64,000 nt of DNA from CAWIOX01 sp963837775 (GCA_963837775.1 CAWIOX010000019.1:34502-98501), one strand, 5' to 3'. Positions 45,513 through 57,237 are shown, counted from the stretch's first letter. Program-made: numbers and translations. The notes: generated by a model not told the origin, from the letters alone.

Positions 45513-46335
45513 CTACACGGTTTGCCAGCGGCCGGGGGCGACGCCGTACGCGCGCTTGAAGTGGCGGGTGAAATGGCTCTGATCGGCAAAACCGGTGGCG
45601 CTGGCGACCTCGGTCACCGATTTGCCCTGCCGCAGCAGCGACTGCGCGTGCTGCAGGCGCAACTGGTTGCGCCACGCGTGCGGCGGCATCCCGACGCTGC
45701 GGGAAAACAGGCGTGCCGCGTGGAAGGTCGACAAGCCGACCACCGCGGCCAGCTCGCCCAGGCTCAGCGTTTCGCACAAGTCGTGCGCCAAGCCGGGCTT
45801 GCATCAGCGCTACGCGGAGCGCGTCGGGGCGCGCGAGGTCCGGCGGCCGGGTGCCCGCATGGCGCGTCAGCAGCAGCGCGAAACTCGCGGTCAGCGCGGT
45901 TTCGGCCGCCAGCCGGTCGACGTCGGCTTCCAGCATCCGGTGCGCGTGCGCCAGCGCGGCCGCCAGTTCGGGGTCGGCAATCACGTGATCCGGCAGCCAC
46001 GGCACGCCGACTGCGCGCCCGGCGATGTCGCTGGCCAGCTGTTGCATCCATTCAGCCGACGGATAAAAGGCGCGATAGGCCCAGCCGGTGTCGACCGCCC
46101 GCGCGCCGGTATGTACCTCGCCCGGATTGATCGCCGCAATATTGCCGACGCCGGCGAAATGCGTGCTGCGCCGATAGCGGTAGCTTTGCACGCCGAACTG
46201 AATCACCGGAATCGAAAAGCCTTCGTGCCAGTGCGGCGCAAATTCCTGTGCGTAATATTCGGCGTTCAGCAGCTCGCCGCCCGGCAACAGCGGGGTGCGC
46301 CAGCTGCGTGCAATGTCATTGACTATCTGTCGCAT
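45513..46335 (-). pseudogene. AraC-family regulator, one frameshift
   Basis: The N-terminal cupin-like sensor reads EFAPHWHEGFSIPVIQFGVQSYRYRR and NPGEVHTGARA. After about residue 180 the frame breaks near 45795, where CTGGCG has become CTTGGCG. The other frame then gives the two AraC helix-turn-helix motifs (LSLGELAAVVGLSTFHAARLFS and KSVTEVASATGFADQSHFTRHFKRAYG). Length is one over a multiple of three. The start MRQIVNDIARSWR at 46335 is the most natural. It likely controls azlCD downstream. Confidence 0.86.
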
Positions 46336-46669
46336 CGGAGTTCGTATCAAGGGCGTGGAGTTGGGGCGTGCACCGGCAATGCATCGGCAGGCGATGGCCC
46401 GCCCGGGGATCCATTGTAGTGCGGTATCCGGCATCGCGCGTTGCGCCAGATTGCCATGGCGCGCCCGAGCATGGTGAACGATATAGTCATCAATTGACGC
46501 TGACTCCGATCTGTGGACCCCGATATTGTGGAGATCGAACTGAAACCTTGCACATCGTTAATCCAGGTGTTGGCAGCGCAAAGCATGATGTAGCCTGACG
46601 GAATTCTTGCGGCTATGGCAAGATAAGGGCCGCTTATTCCAGCCATGCTTTTCACTCTCCGGTTTGCCC
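46336..46669. other. Divergent promoter gap between araC-type and benE genes
   Basis: 334 bp; promoters for both genes must lie here, but no distinctive operator or repeat was seen. Confidence 0.5.
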
Positions 46670-47842
46670 ATGACTTTCTTTAAAGACTTCTCCGCTTCCG
46701 CGCTGATTGCCGGCTTCGTCACCGTGCTGGTCGGTTTCACCAGTTCCGCGGTGATCGTGTTCCAGGCCGCGCATGCGTTCGGCGCCAGCCCGGCCGAGAT
46801 TGCGTCGTGGATGTGGGCGCTGGGGCTGGGCATGGGGCTGACCTGCATCATCCTGTCCTTGCGCTTCAAGGTGCCGATTGTCACCGCCTGGTCGACGCCG
46901 GGTGCGGCGATGCTGATCACGGCGGCGGCCGGGGTGCCGATGGCGCAGGCGATCGGCGCTTTCATGGTGTCGGCGCTGCTGATCATCCTGTTCGGCTTCA
47001 CCGGCTGGTTCGAGCGCGCGATGCAGCGCATCCCGATGTCGCTGGCGTCCGGCATGCTGGCCGGGGTGCTGCTGCGGTTCGGGCTGGATGTGTTCGTTGC
47101 GATGAAAACCCAATTCACGCTGGCCTTTGCGATGTTTTGCGCCTACCTGATCGCGCGCCGGCTGCTGCCGCGTTACGCGGTGATCATCGCGCTGGCGCTG
47201 GGGCTGGCGATCACCGCCACCCAGGGCTTGCTGCATCTGGGCGCGGTCCGGCTGGAACTGGCGCAGCCGGTGTTCACCATGCCGCAATTCTCGCTCAGCG
47301 CCATCATCGGCGTCGCGCTGCCGCTGTTCATCGTCACCATGGCGTCGCAAAACATGCCGGGCGTGGCGGTGATCCGCGCGTCCGGCTATACGGTGCCGAT
47401 TTCGCCGCTGATCGGCTGGACCGGCAGCGCCACATTCCTGCTGGCGCCGTTCGGCGCGTATGCGTTGAATCTGGCGGCGATCACCGCCGCCATCTGCCTG
47501 GGACGCGAGGCGCACGATGACCCGGCGCGGCGCTATGTGGCGGCCGTGATGGCGGGCGTGTTCTATATCGTGATCGGCCTGTTCGGGGCCACGGTCGGCG
47601 CGGTGTTTGCCGCATTTCCGAAGGAGCTGGTGCTGGTGATCGCCGGACTCGCGCTGTTCGGCACCATCGGCAACGGGCTGGCCGCGGCGCTCGGCAAGGA
47701 AGGCGAGCGCGAACCGGCGCTGATCACGTTTCTGGTCACCGCCTCCGGCGTGAGCCTGCAGGGCATCGGTTCGGCATTCTGGGGTTTGCTGGCCGGCCTG
47801 CTGGCGCTGCTGCTGATGCGGGCGGGACGCCGCAGCAGCTAG
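46670..47842 (+). CDS. benE: BenE-family benzoate/H+ symporter
   Basis: 390 residues with about eleven membrane helices. Family features are GFVTVLVGFTSSAVIVFQAAHA, IVTAWSTPGAAML, LPLFIVTMASQNMPGVAVIRASGY and FGAYALNLAAITAAICLGREAH. It imports benzoate or related aromatic acids with protons. The ATG at 46670 begins the first helix; the longer upstream reading has no support. No benzoate-degradation genes adjoin it. A broken paralogue lies at 817-2109. Confidence 0.92.
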   Translation: MTFFKDFSASALIAGFVTVLVGFTSSAVIVFQAAHAFGASPAEIASWMWALGLGMGLTCIILSLRFKVPIVTAWSTPGAAMLITAAAGVPMAQAIGAFMVSALLIILFGFTGWFERAMQRIPMSLASGMLAGVLLRFGLDVFVAMKTQFTLAFAMFCAYLIARRLLPRYAVIIALALGLAITATQGLLHLGAVRLELAQPVFTMPQFSLSAIIGVALPLFIVTMASQNMPGVAVIRASGYTVPISPLIGWTGSATFLLAPFGAYALNLAAITAAICLGREAHDDPARRYVAAVMAGVFYIVIGLFGATVGAVFAAFPKELVLVIAGLALFGTIGNGLAAALGKEGEREPALITFLVTASGVSLQGIGSAFWGLLAGLLALLLMRAGRRSS

Positions 47843-47869
47843 TCGATCTTGCTGTTCTTAACGAAATTG

Positions 47870-47943
47870 CGGGGGTATATGCCAAAACATGGGTGTTGCC
47901 GCACATATTCATTGCATCTTTAAAAATACCAGGGGCTGTATGC
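47870..47943 (+). repeat. Dispersed ~75-bp intergenic repeat, copy E
   Basis: Blocks in order: CGGGGGTATAT, GTGTTGCCGCACATATTCAT, TTTAAAAATACC, AGGGGCTGTATG. It lies between the convergent benE and cytochrome c genes. Confidence 0.78.
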
Positions 47944-48043
47944 TGGGCTGCAGCGGCCTGGAAAATTGACGCCGATTGCGGGTAATCGAACATGCATGAG
48001 CGCTACCCTGCTTCATCGGCACTGCGCTGCAACGCCGCCGCGC

Positions 48044-48619
48044 TCAGTTGAGGCTGGCGATGTAGTGCGCGATATTGATGATGTCTTCGTCGCTCAGGGT
48101 CTGCGCCACCGACGTCATGTTGCCCGCATCATTGGTGCGCTTGCGCGCCTTGAAATCCGTGAGCTGCTTGACAATGTACGCGTAATGCTGACCGGCCAGC
48201 TTCGGAATCTCATTTTGCCCCTTCATCCCGCCCAGGTGGCACATCGTGCACAGCACTTCTTCCGCCTTCGCGAATCCCAGTTTCACGCGCGCCGGGTCGG
48301 CGTCGAATTTGATGCCGAGCGGCGTTTGAGCGGCAAAGTAGGCGGCCAGGTCCTGCATCTCTGCGGCCGACAGGCTGGCTGCCATCGGCGTCATCGCCGG
48401 GTCCTTGCGCGCGCCTTCCTTGAAATCTTTCAGCTGCAGATACAGGTAGCGCGCGTTTTGTCCCGCCAGCACCGGAAACATCGGCAACGCCGAATTGCCG
48501 TTCGCGCCATGACAGGCGGTGCAGGCCTGCGCTTTTTTCCGGCCGGCGTCGAGATCGGCCGCGCGGCTCTGGAATGACAGCGCGGCCAGGACCGCAAAAA
48601 GAATGCAGGCAGGTTTCAT
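48044..48619 (-). CDS. Di-heme cytochrome c
   Basis: About 191 residues with a signal peptide (ACILFAVLAALSFQSRA). Two CxxCH heme sites, CTACHGANGNS and CTMCHLGGMKG, each begin a class I cytochrome c domain of about 80 residues. Methionine ligands are likely in MTPMAA and GNMTSVAQTL. It lies 92 bp downstream of the PQQ dehydrogenase on the same strand and is the probable electron acceptor for it. An ATG at 48631 is an alternative start. Confidence 0.92.
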   Translation of the reverse strand: MKPACILFAVLAALSFQSRAADLDAGRKKAQACTACHGANGNSALPMFPVLAGQNARYLYLQLKDFKEGARKDPAMTPMAASLSAAEMQDLAAYFAAQTPLGIKFDADPARVKLGFAKAEEVLCTMCHLGGMKGQNEIPKLAGQHYAYIVKQLTDFKARKRTNDAGNMTSVAQTLSDEDIINIAHYIASLN

Positions 48620-48711
48620 GTCGTTGCCCATCCAATATCCGGAGTGGTCAAAAAAGAGGCCGCGCGCATCGCGGCGGCCTCTTTCAATTGCAATCAGCGT
48701 GGCGCCGGCGC

Positions 48712-50436
48712 TTACAGGCCGAACACAAACACGCTGTTGCCGCGCTTGAAGTCGAGTTGCGTATTGCCGCCGACCGCGACCGCGATGTACTGCTTGCCAT
48801 CGACCGAGTACGACACCGGCGGCGCATTGACGCCGGCGCCGCACTGGAATTTCCACAGCACCTTTCCGCTCTTTGCATCGTAGGCCTTGAACCAGCCGTT
48901 GCCCTCGCCCGCGAACAGCAGGTTGCCGGCGGTGGCCAGCGCGCCGCCGATCATCGGCTGATCGGTTTTGGCCTGCCAGGCGATCTTGCCGGTGTCGATG
49001 TTGACCGCGGTCACATTGCCCCATTGCTCCTCGCCCGGCACGTTCTTGAATGCGCCGCCGAGCCACAATTTGCCGTTCGGGTAGTTCGATGCTTCGACAT
49101 GGTAAGTCATCGGCTGGTGCAGGTTCACTGCATAAGTCAGGCGGGCGCCCGCGTTATACGCCATCGGCGACCACTCGACGCCGCCGTTGGCGCCCGGCAG
49201 CATGCGCGCGCCGCTTGCGGTCGGCAGCACCCACATGTTTTCCTGCGGCACCATCGCATCGGAGAAGCGGATCAGGCTGCCGTCGCGCCGGTCATGCACA
49301 TACACATGGCCGGTCTTGCCGCCGTGGATCACGCCCGGAATCATCTTGCCGCTCTTGTCCTTGACGTCGACCAGGATCGGCGGGCTGACCGCATCCAGAT
49401 CCCACACGTCGTGCGCGACATACTGGAAGTGCCACTTGTATTTGCCGCTGTCGAGGTCGATCGCGACCAGCGAATCGGTGTACAGGTTGTCGCCCGGACG
49501 CTCGGCGCCATACAGATCGGGAGACGGGTTGCCGACCACGAAGAACACGGTCTTGCTGGCGCGATCGATGGCCGGCGTCATCCAGACGCCGCCGCCCAGG
49601 GTCTGGTGGAAGTCGGATTTCTTCGCGAATGCGGCCTTTTCGGCGGCGATGTCGCGGTGCATGTCGCGCCCGGTCGCATCGTTTTTCGCCCACACCCCTT
49701 CATGCCCTTTTTCCGGAATGGTGTCGAAGGTCCAGACCAGCTTGCCGCTCTCGGCATCGAAGGCCTTGACGAAGCCGCGGATCCCGTATTCGCCGCCGTT
49801 GGTGCCGATCAGCACCTTGCCGTCGACCACGGTCGGCGCCATGGTTTCGCTGTAGCCTTTTTCAGGATCGGCGATCACGGTTTCCCACAGCAGCTTGCCG
49901 CTCTGCGCATCGAGCGCGACCAGCTTCGCATCCAGCGTGCCCATGTAGAGCTTGCCGCCGGACACCGCGACGCCGCGGTTGTTCGGCCCGCAGCAGAAGG
50001 TCGTGACCGGCCCCATCTTGTGCTTGTAGTGCCAGAATTGCTGGCCGCTCACCGCGTCGACCGCATACACGTGGTTATACGAGGTGGTGAGGAACATCAC
50101 GCCGTTGACGACGATCGGCGCGGTTTCCATCGACTCCACCACGGCGGTCTGGAACATGAACTTGGGCGTCAGTTTGGCGACGTTCTTGGCGTTGATCTGC
50201 GCCGCCGGATAATAGCGGGTCTGCGCGTAGTCGCCGTTCGAGTGCAGCCAGTTCTTGCCGTCCTTGGCCGCGCCGTCCAGCATCGCCTGACTGACCGGGA
50301 CCAGCGCCTTCGACATCGGCGGCGTCTTGATGCCGGCCCCGCCCTGGATTTCCTGCGCATCGCTTGCGCCGGCGGCCAGCAGCATGCTTGCCGCCAGAGC
50401 GCAGCGCCCCGTGATCTTATAGCGTCCTATGCCCAT
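48712..50436 (-). CDS. PQQ-dependent alcohol dehydrogenase (methanol/ethanol family)
   Basis: 574 residues with a signal peptide. Eight-bladed propeller repeats (GKLLWET, GKLVWTF, GKYKWHF, GKIAWQA, GKVLWKF) and the adjacent-cysteine disulfide in TTFCCGPNNRG define the family. GNPSPDLYG holds the Asn metal ligand. HDVWDLD holds the catalytic Asp and a second Asp two residues on, the feature linked to lanthanide rather than calcium use. The enzyme oxidises an alcohol in the periplasm and passes electrons to cytochrome c, encoded next. It is divergent from an ankyrin-repeat gene. Confidence 0.93.
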   Translation of the reverse strand: MGIGRYKITGRCALAASMLLAAGASDAQEIQGGAGIKTPPMSKALVPVSQAMLDGAAKDGKNWLHSNGDYAQTRYYPAAQINAKNVAKLTPKFMFQTAVVESMETAPIVVNGVMFLTTSYNHVYAVDAVSGQQFWHYKHKMGPVTTFCCGPNNRGVAVSGGKLYMGTLDAKLVALDAQSGKLLWETVIADPEKGYSETMAPTVVDGKVLIGTNGGEYGIRGFVKAFDAESGKLVWTFDTIPEKGHEGVWAKNDATGRDMHRDIAAEKAAFAKKSDFHQTLGGGVWMTPAIDRASKTVFFVVGNPSPDLYGAERPGDNLYTDSLVAIDLDSGKYKWHFQYVAHDVWDLDAVSPPILVDVKDKSGKMIPGVIHGGKTGHVYVHDRRDGSLIRFSDAMVPQENMWVLPTASGARMLPGANGGVEWSPMAYNAGARLTYAVNLHQPMTYHVEASNYPNGKLWLGGAFKNVPGEEQWGNVTAVNIDTGKIAWQAKTDQPMIGGALATAGNLLFAGEGNGWFKAYDAKSGKVLWKFQCGAGVNAPPVSYSVDGKQYIAVAVGGNTQLDFKRGNSVFVFGL

Positions 50437-50700
50437 GATCTTTCCTCTCGTTAAGTTGCTCCACGCAACAAGTCATTGATTTCTTGTTCAGGCTTGGAAA
50501 ATTCTCAAAAGCGGCGCGCTGGCGCTCAGGACGTGTTGACCTATCTTCTCCCTAAAAGAATATGCGTTCCGTCTCTTATTATTTTGTTGCAAAACAAGGT
50601 AGTTCCCATTTCAAACTGCAAAATGACGATGAAGCGGAACTCGGGCGGGATGCTGCGCTTGCCGCCGCAGCGTTCGCCGGAAAATAAGCAAGGAGCGAAT

Positions 50701-51378
50701 ATGAAAGCAGTGCGTCCAATTTTCCTGGCAGTATTTTTTTCAGTGTGCGGCACGATCGCTTGCGGCGTCGCGCGCGCTGCCGAAGATCAGGCCGAACTGA
50801 ATCGCCAGGCGCTGGCCGCCGCCCGCAGCGGCAATGTGAACAGCTTCAAATCCTTCATCGAGCAGGGCGCAGCGCCCGACAGCCGCAACCGTTTCGGCGA
50901 TTCCTTGCTGATGTCCGCGATCAAGAACGGGCAGATGGACGTCATGCTGATGCTGCTCGAGCGCGGAGCCGACGTCAACCTGGCCAACGTGTCCGGCGTG
51001 ACGCCGCTGATGGCGGCCGCCTACTTCGGGCGCGCCGAGATGGCGCGGATTCTGGTCGACAGGCATGCCGACCTCGGCGCGCTCGATCAGGTGCACAAGA
51101 CGGCGATGGTGTATGCGGCCGGCACCGGCCAGACCGACATCGTCGCCATGTTGCTCAGCAAGGGCGTCGGTCCCAATACGCTGTACCAGAACGGGCTCAC
51201 CGCGCTGATGTGGGCCGGCGCCTATGGCCACCTCGCTACCGCGCAAACGCTGCTGGATCACGGCGCCGACCCCGGCCTGGTCGATAACCGCGGCAAGACC
51301 GTGCTGCAGATGGCGAATGAAAACGGCCATCCCGATGTCGTCAAATTCTTGCAGGCGCGCAAGACCGGCCTGCATTAG
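50701..51378 (+). CDS. Secreted ankyrin-repeat protein
   Basis: 225 residues with a signal peptide (IFLAVFFSVCGTIACGVARA). Five ankyrin repeats are visible, for example NRFGDSLLMSAIKNGQMDVMLMLLERGADVN, SGVTPLMAAAYFGRAEMARILVDRHADL and NGLTALMWAGAYGHLATAQTLLDHGADP, each about 33 residues. AAGGAG lies 6 bases upstream of the ATG. Periplasmic ankyrin proteins often support redox enzymes such as catalases. Here its divergent neighbour is the PQQ dehydrogenase. Confidence 0.9.
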   Translation: MKAVRPIFLAVFFSVCGTIACGVARAAEDQAELNRQALAAARSGNVNSFKSFIEQGAAPDSRNRFGDSLLMSAIKNGQMDVMLMLLERGADVNLANVSGVTPLMAAAYFGRAEMARILVDRHADLGALDQVHKTAMVYAAGTGQTDIVAMLLSKGVGPNTLYQNGLTALMWAGAYGHLATAQTLLDHGADPGLVDNRGKTVLQMANENGHPDVVKFLQARKTGLH

Positions 51379-51581
51379 CGGCGGGGCGGTATATGCAAGT
51401 TCGCACAGTTTCTGCATCCGCATTCGGAACCCCTGCAATCGCCACAGGAATTTCAAGGCCCTTGAAACAAATTGCCGATTTGAATCTGCTTGGCTATATT
51501 GGCAAAATCGGATCACGTCATGCCTCAAACCGTAGCGCCGGCGCGATCAATCAAGCCGAACCACAGCCAACCGGTACTTTC

Positions 51582-52043
51582 ATGATCCTGCAAAATCTTG
51601 ACCCAGAATCTCCAGCCGCGCGCCGGCTGATCGAGCTGTCAGACCAATATGTGGCAGCACTCTATCCATCCGAGAGCATTCACCTTGAAAGCGTGCAATC
51701 GTTAAAGGAGCCGAACGTTTATTTTGTCGGCGTCCAGATCGATGATCGTCTGGTTGCGTGTGGGGCGGTGAGGGTACTGCGCGACGACGGGACGTACGGA
51801 GAGATCAAGCGCGTCTTTGTTCAAGAGGCGCATCGCGGAAAGGGTTACTCCAGGCTCATCATGCAGAACCTGGAGCAGCATCTGCGGCAGGCCGGGGTCA
51901 AATTCGCACGGCTGGTGACCGGAGCGAAGCAGCCTGAGGCCCTCGCTCTCTACCGCAACCTGGGTTACCACGATCGGGAACCCTTCGGCGCCTACGTGGC
52001 TGGTCCGTCGAGCGTGTTCATGGAAAAACACATTCAGGCCTAA
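51582..52043 (+). CDS. GNAT-family N-acetyltransferase
   Basis: 153 residues. The acetyl-CoA-binding motif VFVQEAHRGKGYSRLIMQNLEQHL and the strand VACGAVRVLRDDGTYGEIK are clear, with a final ALALYRNLGYHDREPFGAY. The substrate is unknown. Upstream in-frame codons to 51393 do not resemble the family. The last 4 bases overlap the convergent EamA gene. Confidence 0.9.
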   Translation: MILQNLDPESPAARRLIELSDQYVAALYPSESIHLESVQSLKEPNVYFVGVQIDDRLVACGAVRVLRDDGTYGEIKRVFVQEAHRGKGYSRLIMQNLEQHLRQAGVKFARLVTGAKQPEALALYRNLGYHDREPFGAYVAGPSSVFMEKHIQA

Positions 52044-52959
52044 CCCATCCGCCGCACGTAAATCCGGCGCCAGTGCCAGTTCAGATTCACGCCTGCGCCG
52101 GCCAGCACGATCAGGACCAGGCCCGCGACTTGCCACCGGCTGAGCGCATGGCCGTAGACCACGAAGTCGAAGCCGACTGCGGCGGCCGGATAGATGAAGG
52201 TCAGCACCGCAATCGACGCATTCCTGAGTTGCGGCAATGCGCCGTACACCAGCACGTACACCAGCGCGGTATGCACCACCCCCAGCCCGACCAGCCAGCC
52301 CCATTGCGCGGGGCCGACCGCCAGCGCCGGCCAGTCGATCCGGAACGACAGCAGCAGCACGCCGACCGCGCAATGGATCAGCGCAATCAGGGGCGCCGGC
52401 ATGCCGCTCATCGCCTTGGTGATCAGGGCCACGCCGGAGTACGCCAGCGCAGCGACCAGCGTGCAGCCGATGCCGAATGCATAGCCGGCGTCCGGCGCCG
52501 CGCCGCCCAGCTGCAGCCCGGTCGCCAGCAACAGGCCGGCGAAGCCGGTGCCGATCCAGCCGAGCTTGTCGAGCGTGATCCGTTCGCGGAAGATGACGCG
52601 CGCCGATCAGCAATACCAGGAACGGCTGCACATGAAAGACGACGGTCGCCACCGAGATCCCGACCCGCTGGATCGCTTCAAAAAACGCCACCCAGTTGAC
52701 GCACCAGCAGCACCCCGCTGGCCAGCGCCAGCCCGACGTTCTTCAGCTGGAAATTGGCGCGCCGGAACATGCGTTGCCACAGGCAATACGCAAACAGCGC
52801 GGCCGCGCCGAATGCGCAGCGGAAAAACACGATCGTCACGCTGTCGAGCCGCGCCTCGTTCACGAAGATGCCCAGCGTGCCCAGCATCAGCATCGCAGCG
52901 ATGAAGGCGGTCATCGCGCCGCGTTCCTGGGCATGGCTGGCAGTGGATCGACTCGTCAT
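52040..52959 (-). pseudogene. EamA/DMT-family transporter, two frameshifts
   Basis: Ten-helix drug/metabolite exporter pieces in three frames: MTAFIAAMLMLGTLGIFVNEARLDSV then MAFFEAIQRVGISVATVVFHVQPFLVLLI, then LLATGLQLGG and AYSGVALITKAMSGMPAPLIALIHCAVG through AVLTFIYPAAAVGFDFVVYG. Breaks lie near 52695 (GTGGTC became GTGCGTC) and near 52600 (GCGGTC became GCGCGTC). Length is two over a multiple of three, fitting two inserted bases. It is divergent from a LysR gene that probably controls it. Confidence 0.85.
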
Positions 52960-53072
52960 CGCGGCTCCGGGGCAGGGAAATGGGGGAATGGTGCCATCAT
53001 CGGCCCTGCCATGGATTCGAACAATCGAATAAAATTGATGTTATTCATTCGATTAACTGAACATCATGAATC

Positions 53073-53944
53073 ATGAACTTGCCCCAACTCAATCTGGCGC
53101 AGCTGCGCACCTTTGTCGCCGCGGCCGAACAGGCGAGCTTCATCGGCGCCGCCGATGCGGTGCACCGTTCGCAGGCGGCGGTCAGCATGCAGATCATGAA
53201 ACTGGAACAGTGCATCGGCCAGCCGCTGTTCGTCCGCCATACGCGACGGATTGCGCTGACGCTGGCCGGCGAAACGCTGCTGCCCTATGCGCGGCGCATG
53301 CTGCAGCTCGAGAGCGAGGCGGTGGCCGCGCTGCTGACCCAGGAAATCAAGGGGCGCGTGGTGCTGGGCGCGCCGGACGACTACATGTCATCCCTGCTGC
53401 CGCCGGTGCTGGAACGCTTCGCGCAAGATGTTCCAGCAGGTCGAGATCGAACTGGTCTGCGTGCAGAGCACGCTGCTGGCGCCGCTGCTGCGCAAGGGCA
53501 GCGTCGATCTGGCCTTCGTCACCCGCAGCGAGGAGCTCGACGGCACCTTCATCCGGCGCGAACCGATGATCTGGGTCGGCTCGGAAAAACACCGCGCGTG
53601 GGACAAGTCGCCGCTGCCGGTCGCACTGTATGAACCGGGCTGCGTCGCCCGCGCCAACACGCTGGCCGCACTGGCAAACAGCCCCAAGCCTTACCGCGCC
53701 ACTTACAGCAGCCCCAGCCTGCTGGGCATCCTGGCGATGGTCGAAGCCGGGCTGGCGGTGGCCGCGCTGGCCGAATGCAGCGCGCCGCGCCACCTGACCC
53801 GGCTCGGCTCAGGCGCAGGGCTTGCCGCCGCTGGCGCCGCTCGACATCGTGCTGGTCAAGGGCGGCAACAGCAACTCGCCGGCGGTCGAGTATCTGGCCA
53901 GCGAAATCATCGCCAATCTGGGCGGCCAGGCGAAAATGCGCTAG
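53073..53944 (+). pseudogene. LysR-family regulator, two frameshifts
   Basis: The N-terminal winged helix (LNLAQLRTFVAAAEQASFIGAADAVHRSQAAVSMQIMKLEQ) is followed by an effector domain split over frames: VVLGAPDDYMSSLLPPVLERFA, then MFQQVEIELVCVQSTLLAPLL and DLAFVTRSEE, then LAPLDIVLVKGGNSNSPAVEYLASEII to the stop at 53944. The first break near 53427 is CAG to CAAG. The second is near 53810. Length is two over a multiple of three. Its target is probably the divergent EamA transporter. Confidence 0.87.
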
Positions 53945-54129
53945 CTTGATGCTTGCGCAGGAATTGTATCCAGCGCCGGATAGATACAGTGATAGAGGCA
54001 ATCGCGCAAACTGTATATATATAATTACTGCAGACTGGCATACAGTACGGGCATTGCCCCTCACTGGAGACACCCCGATGCGCACACCCGACATGCCGCC
54101 AACGACACGCGCCGATCACCGACGTTGCG

Positions 54130-55434
54130 ATGGATCATTACTGGATGCCGTTTACGGCCAACCGCTATTTCCAGCAGCACCCGAAAATGGTGACCTCGGC
54201 CAAGGGCGCGTATTTCACGCTGTCGGACGGCCGCCGCGTGTTCGATTGCCTGTCCGCGCTGTGGACCACCGGCCTCGGCCACGGCCATCCGAAGATCAGC
54301 GAGACGCTGCGCAATCAGGCCGACACGATGGATTTCAGCCCGCCGTTCCAGCTGGCGAACCCGTGGGCGCACAAGCTGGCGAACCGGATCGCCGAGATGG
54401 CGCCGGAAGACCTGAACCGCGTGTTCTTCACCAACTCCGGCTCGGAAGCGGTCGACACCGCGATGAAGATCGCGCTGGCCTACCACCGCAGCCGCGGCGA
54501 AGCCGGCCGCACCCGCATCATCGGCCGCGAGCGCGGCTATCACGGCGTCGGCTTCGGCGGGATCTCGGTCGGCGGCATGGTCGGCAACCGCAAGATGTTT
54601 TCTTCGCTGATGCTGCCCGGCGTCGATCACCTGCCGCACACCCACAACCTGAAGGAAATGGCGTTCAGCCAGGGCCAGCCGGCCTGGGGCGCGCATCTGG
54701 CCGACGAGCTGGAACGCATGGTCGCGCTGCACGACGCGTCGAACATCGCCGCCGTGATCGTCGAACCGGTCGCCGGTTCGACCGGCGTGCTGGTGCCGCC
54801 AGTCGGCTACCTGCAGCGCCTGCGCGAGATTTGCACCAAGCACGGGATTTTGCTGATTTTCGACGAAGTGATCGGCGGTTTCGGCCGTTTCGGCGAAAAT
54901 TTCAGCTGCCAGCGCCTGGGCGTCACGCCCGACCTGATGACCTTCGCCAAGCAGATCACCAACGGCATCGTGCCGATGGGCGGCGTGGTCGCGCGCGAGC
55001 AGATTTACCAGACCTTCATGAACGGCCCGGAGCATGCGATCGAATTCTTCCACGGCTACACCTATTCCGGCCACCCGCTGGCGGCGGCAGTCGGCAACAC
55101 CGTGCTCGACATCATTGCCGAAGAAGGCTTGATCGAGCGTTCGCGCGCGCTGGAACCGGTGCTGCAGGAAGCGTTCCACGCGCTCAAAGGCCAGGGCGGC
55201 ATCACCGACATCCGCAACTTCGGCCTGGCCGCCGCGATCGACCTGGAGCCGATCCCCGGCAAGCCCGGCCTGCGCGGCATGCGCGTGCTGGAAGAAGGGA
55301 TCAACCAGGGCATGCTGTACCGCGTCAGCGGCGACACCGTCGCGGTCGGCCCGCCGTTCATCTCGACCCCGGACGAACTGCGCCAGATGGCGGAAACGCT
55401 GGGCCGTGTGGCAAACGCGGTGCCGGCGATCTGA
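54130..55434 (+). CDS. Beta-alanine (omega-amino acid):pyruvate transaminase
   Basis: 434 residues from 54130, class III PLP aminotransferase. MDHYWMPFTANRYF is the family opening. FFTNSGSEAVDTAMKIA binds the cofactor phosphate, FDEVIGGFGRFG holds the PLP aspartate, and the lysine is in FAKQITNG. It converts beta-alanine to malonate semialdehyde. The true start is probably ATG 54078, which has GGAGA 8 bases upstream; one inserted base near 54112 separates it (MRTPDMPPTTRA then ITDVAMDHYW). The dehydrogenase for the next step follows. Confidence 0.92.
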   Translation: MDHYWMPFTANRYFQQHPKMVTSAKGAYFTLSDGRRVFDCLSALWTTGLGHGHPKISETLRNQADTMDFSPPFQLANPWAHKLANRIAEMAPEDLNRVFFTNSGSEAVDTAMKIALAYHRSRGEAGRTRIIGRERGYHGVGFGGISVGGMVGNRKMFSSLMLPGVDHLPHTHNLKEMAFSQGQPAWGAHLADELERMVALHDASNIAAVIVEPVAGSTGVLVPPVGYLQRLREICTKHGILLIFDEVIGGFGRFGENFSCQRLGVTPDLMTFAKQITNGIVPMGGVVAREQIYQTFMNGPEHAIEFFHGYTYSGHPLAAAVGNTVLDIIAEEGLIERSRALEPVLQEAFHALKGQGGITDIRNFGLAAAIDLEPIPGKPGLRGMRVLEEGINQGMLYRVSGDTVAVGPPFISTPDELRQMAETLGRVANAVPAI

Positions 55435-55522
55435 ACTACCCTAACATAAACGCTAAAGGACTGGTCACGAAAAGCACGAAAGACACGAAAAAGGCAAATA
55501 CGTAGGGGTGTAGTAGGGGTTT

Positions 55523-55636
55523 CGAATGGCACGCCATTCGCCTACGAAACGACACAGGCTTGCAAGCCTGTGTGCGCCCTGCAAGGGCGCCATGCGCACC
55601 AGCACAGCCGCAAACGCGCATTGGTGCGCATGGCGC
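55523..55636. repeat. Cluster of four nested or adjacent inverted repeats
   Basis: In the 306-bp gap between the transaminase and dehydrogenase genes lie four perfect hairpins. They are CGAATGGC/GCCATTCG (55523-55540), a 22-bp uninterrupted palindrome centred on CTTGCAAG (55552-55573), GCGCCCT/AGGGCGC (55574-55590), and 15-bp arms GCGCCATGCGCACCA (55587-55601) with their complement (55622-55636). The arms match the element at 12350. Before them, 55466-55490 holds three tandem CACGAAA-type units. Confidence 0.7.
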
Positions 55637-55740
55637 ACCCTACTTCCTGCCGGTTTTTCATGGACCAGCACTTCTCATCAGACATTAAGAATCGGCGGGA
55701 CTCCAATACACGGAGTCCCGCCACCCAACAAGGAAGCAGC

Positions 55741-57237
<1,497 letters not shown>

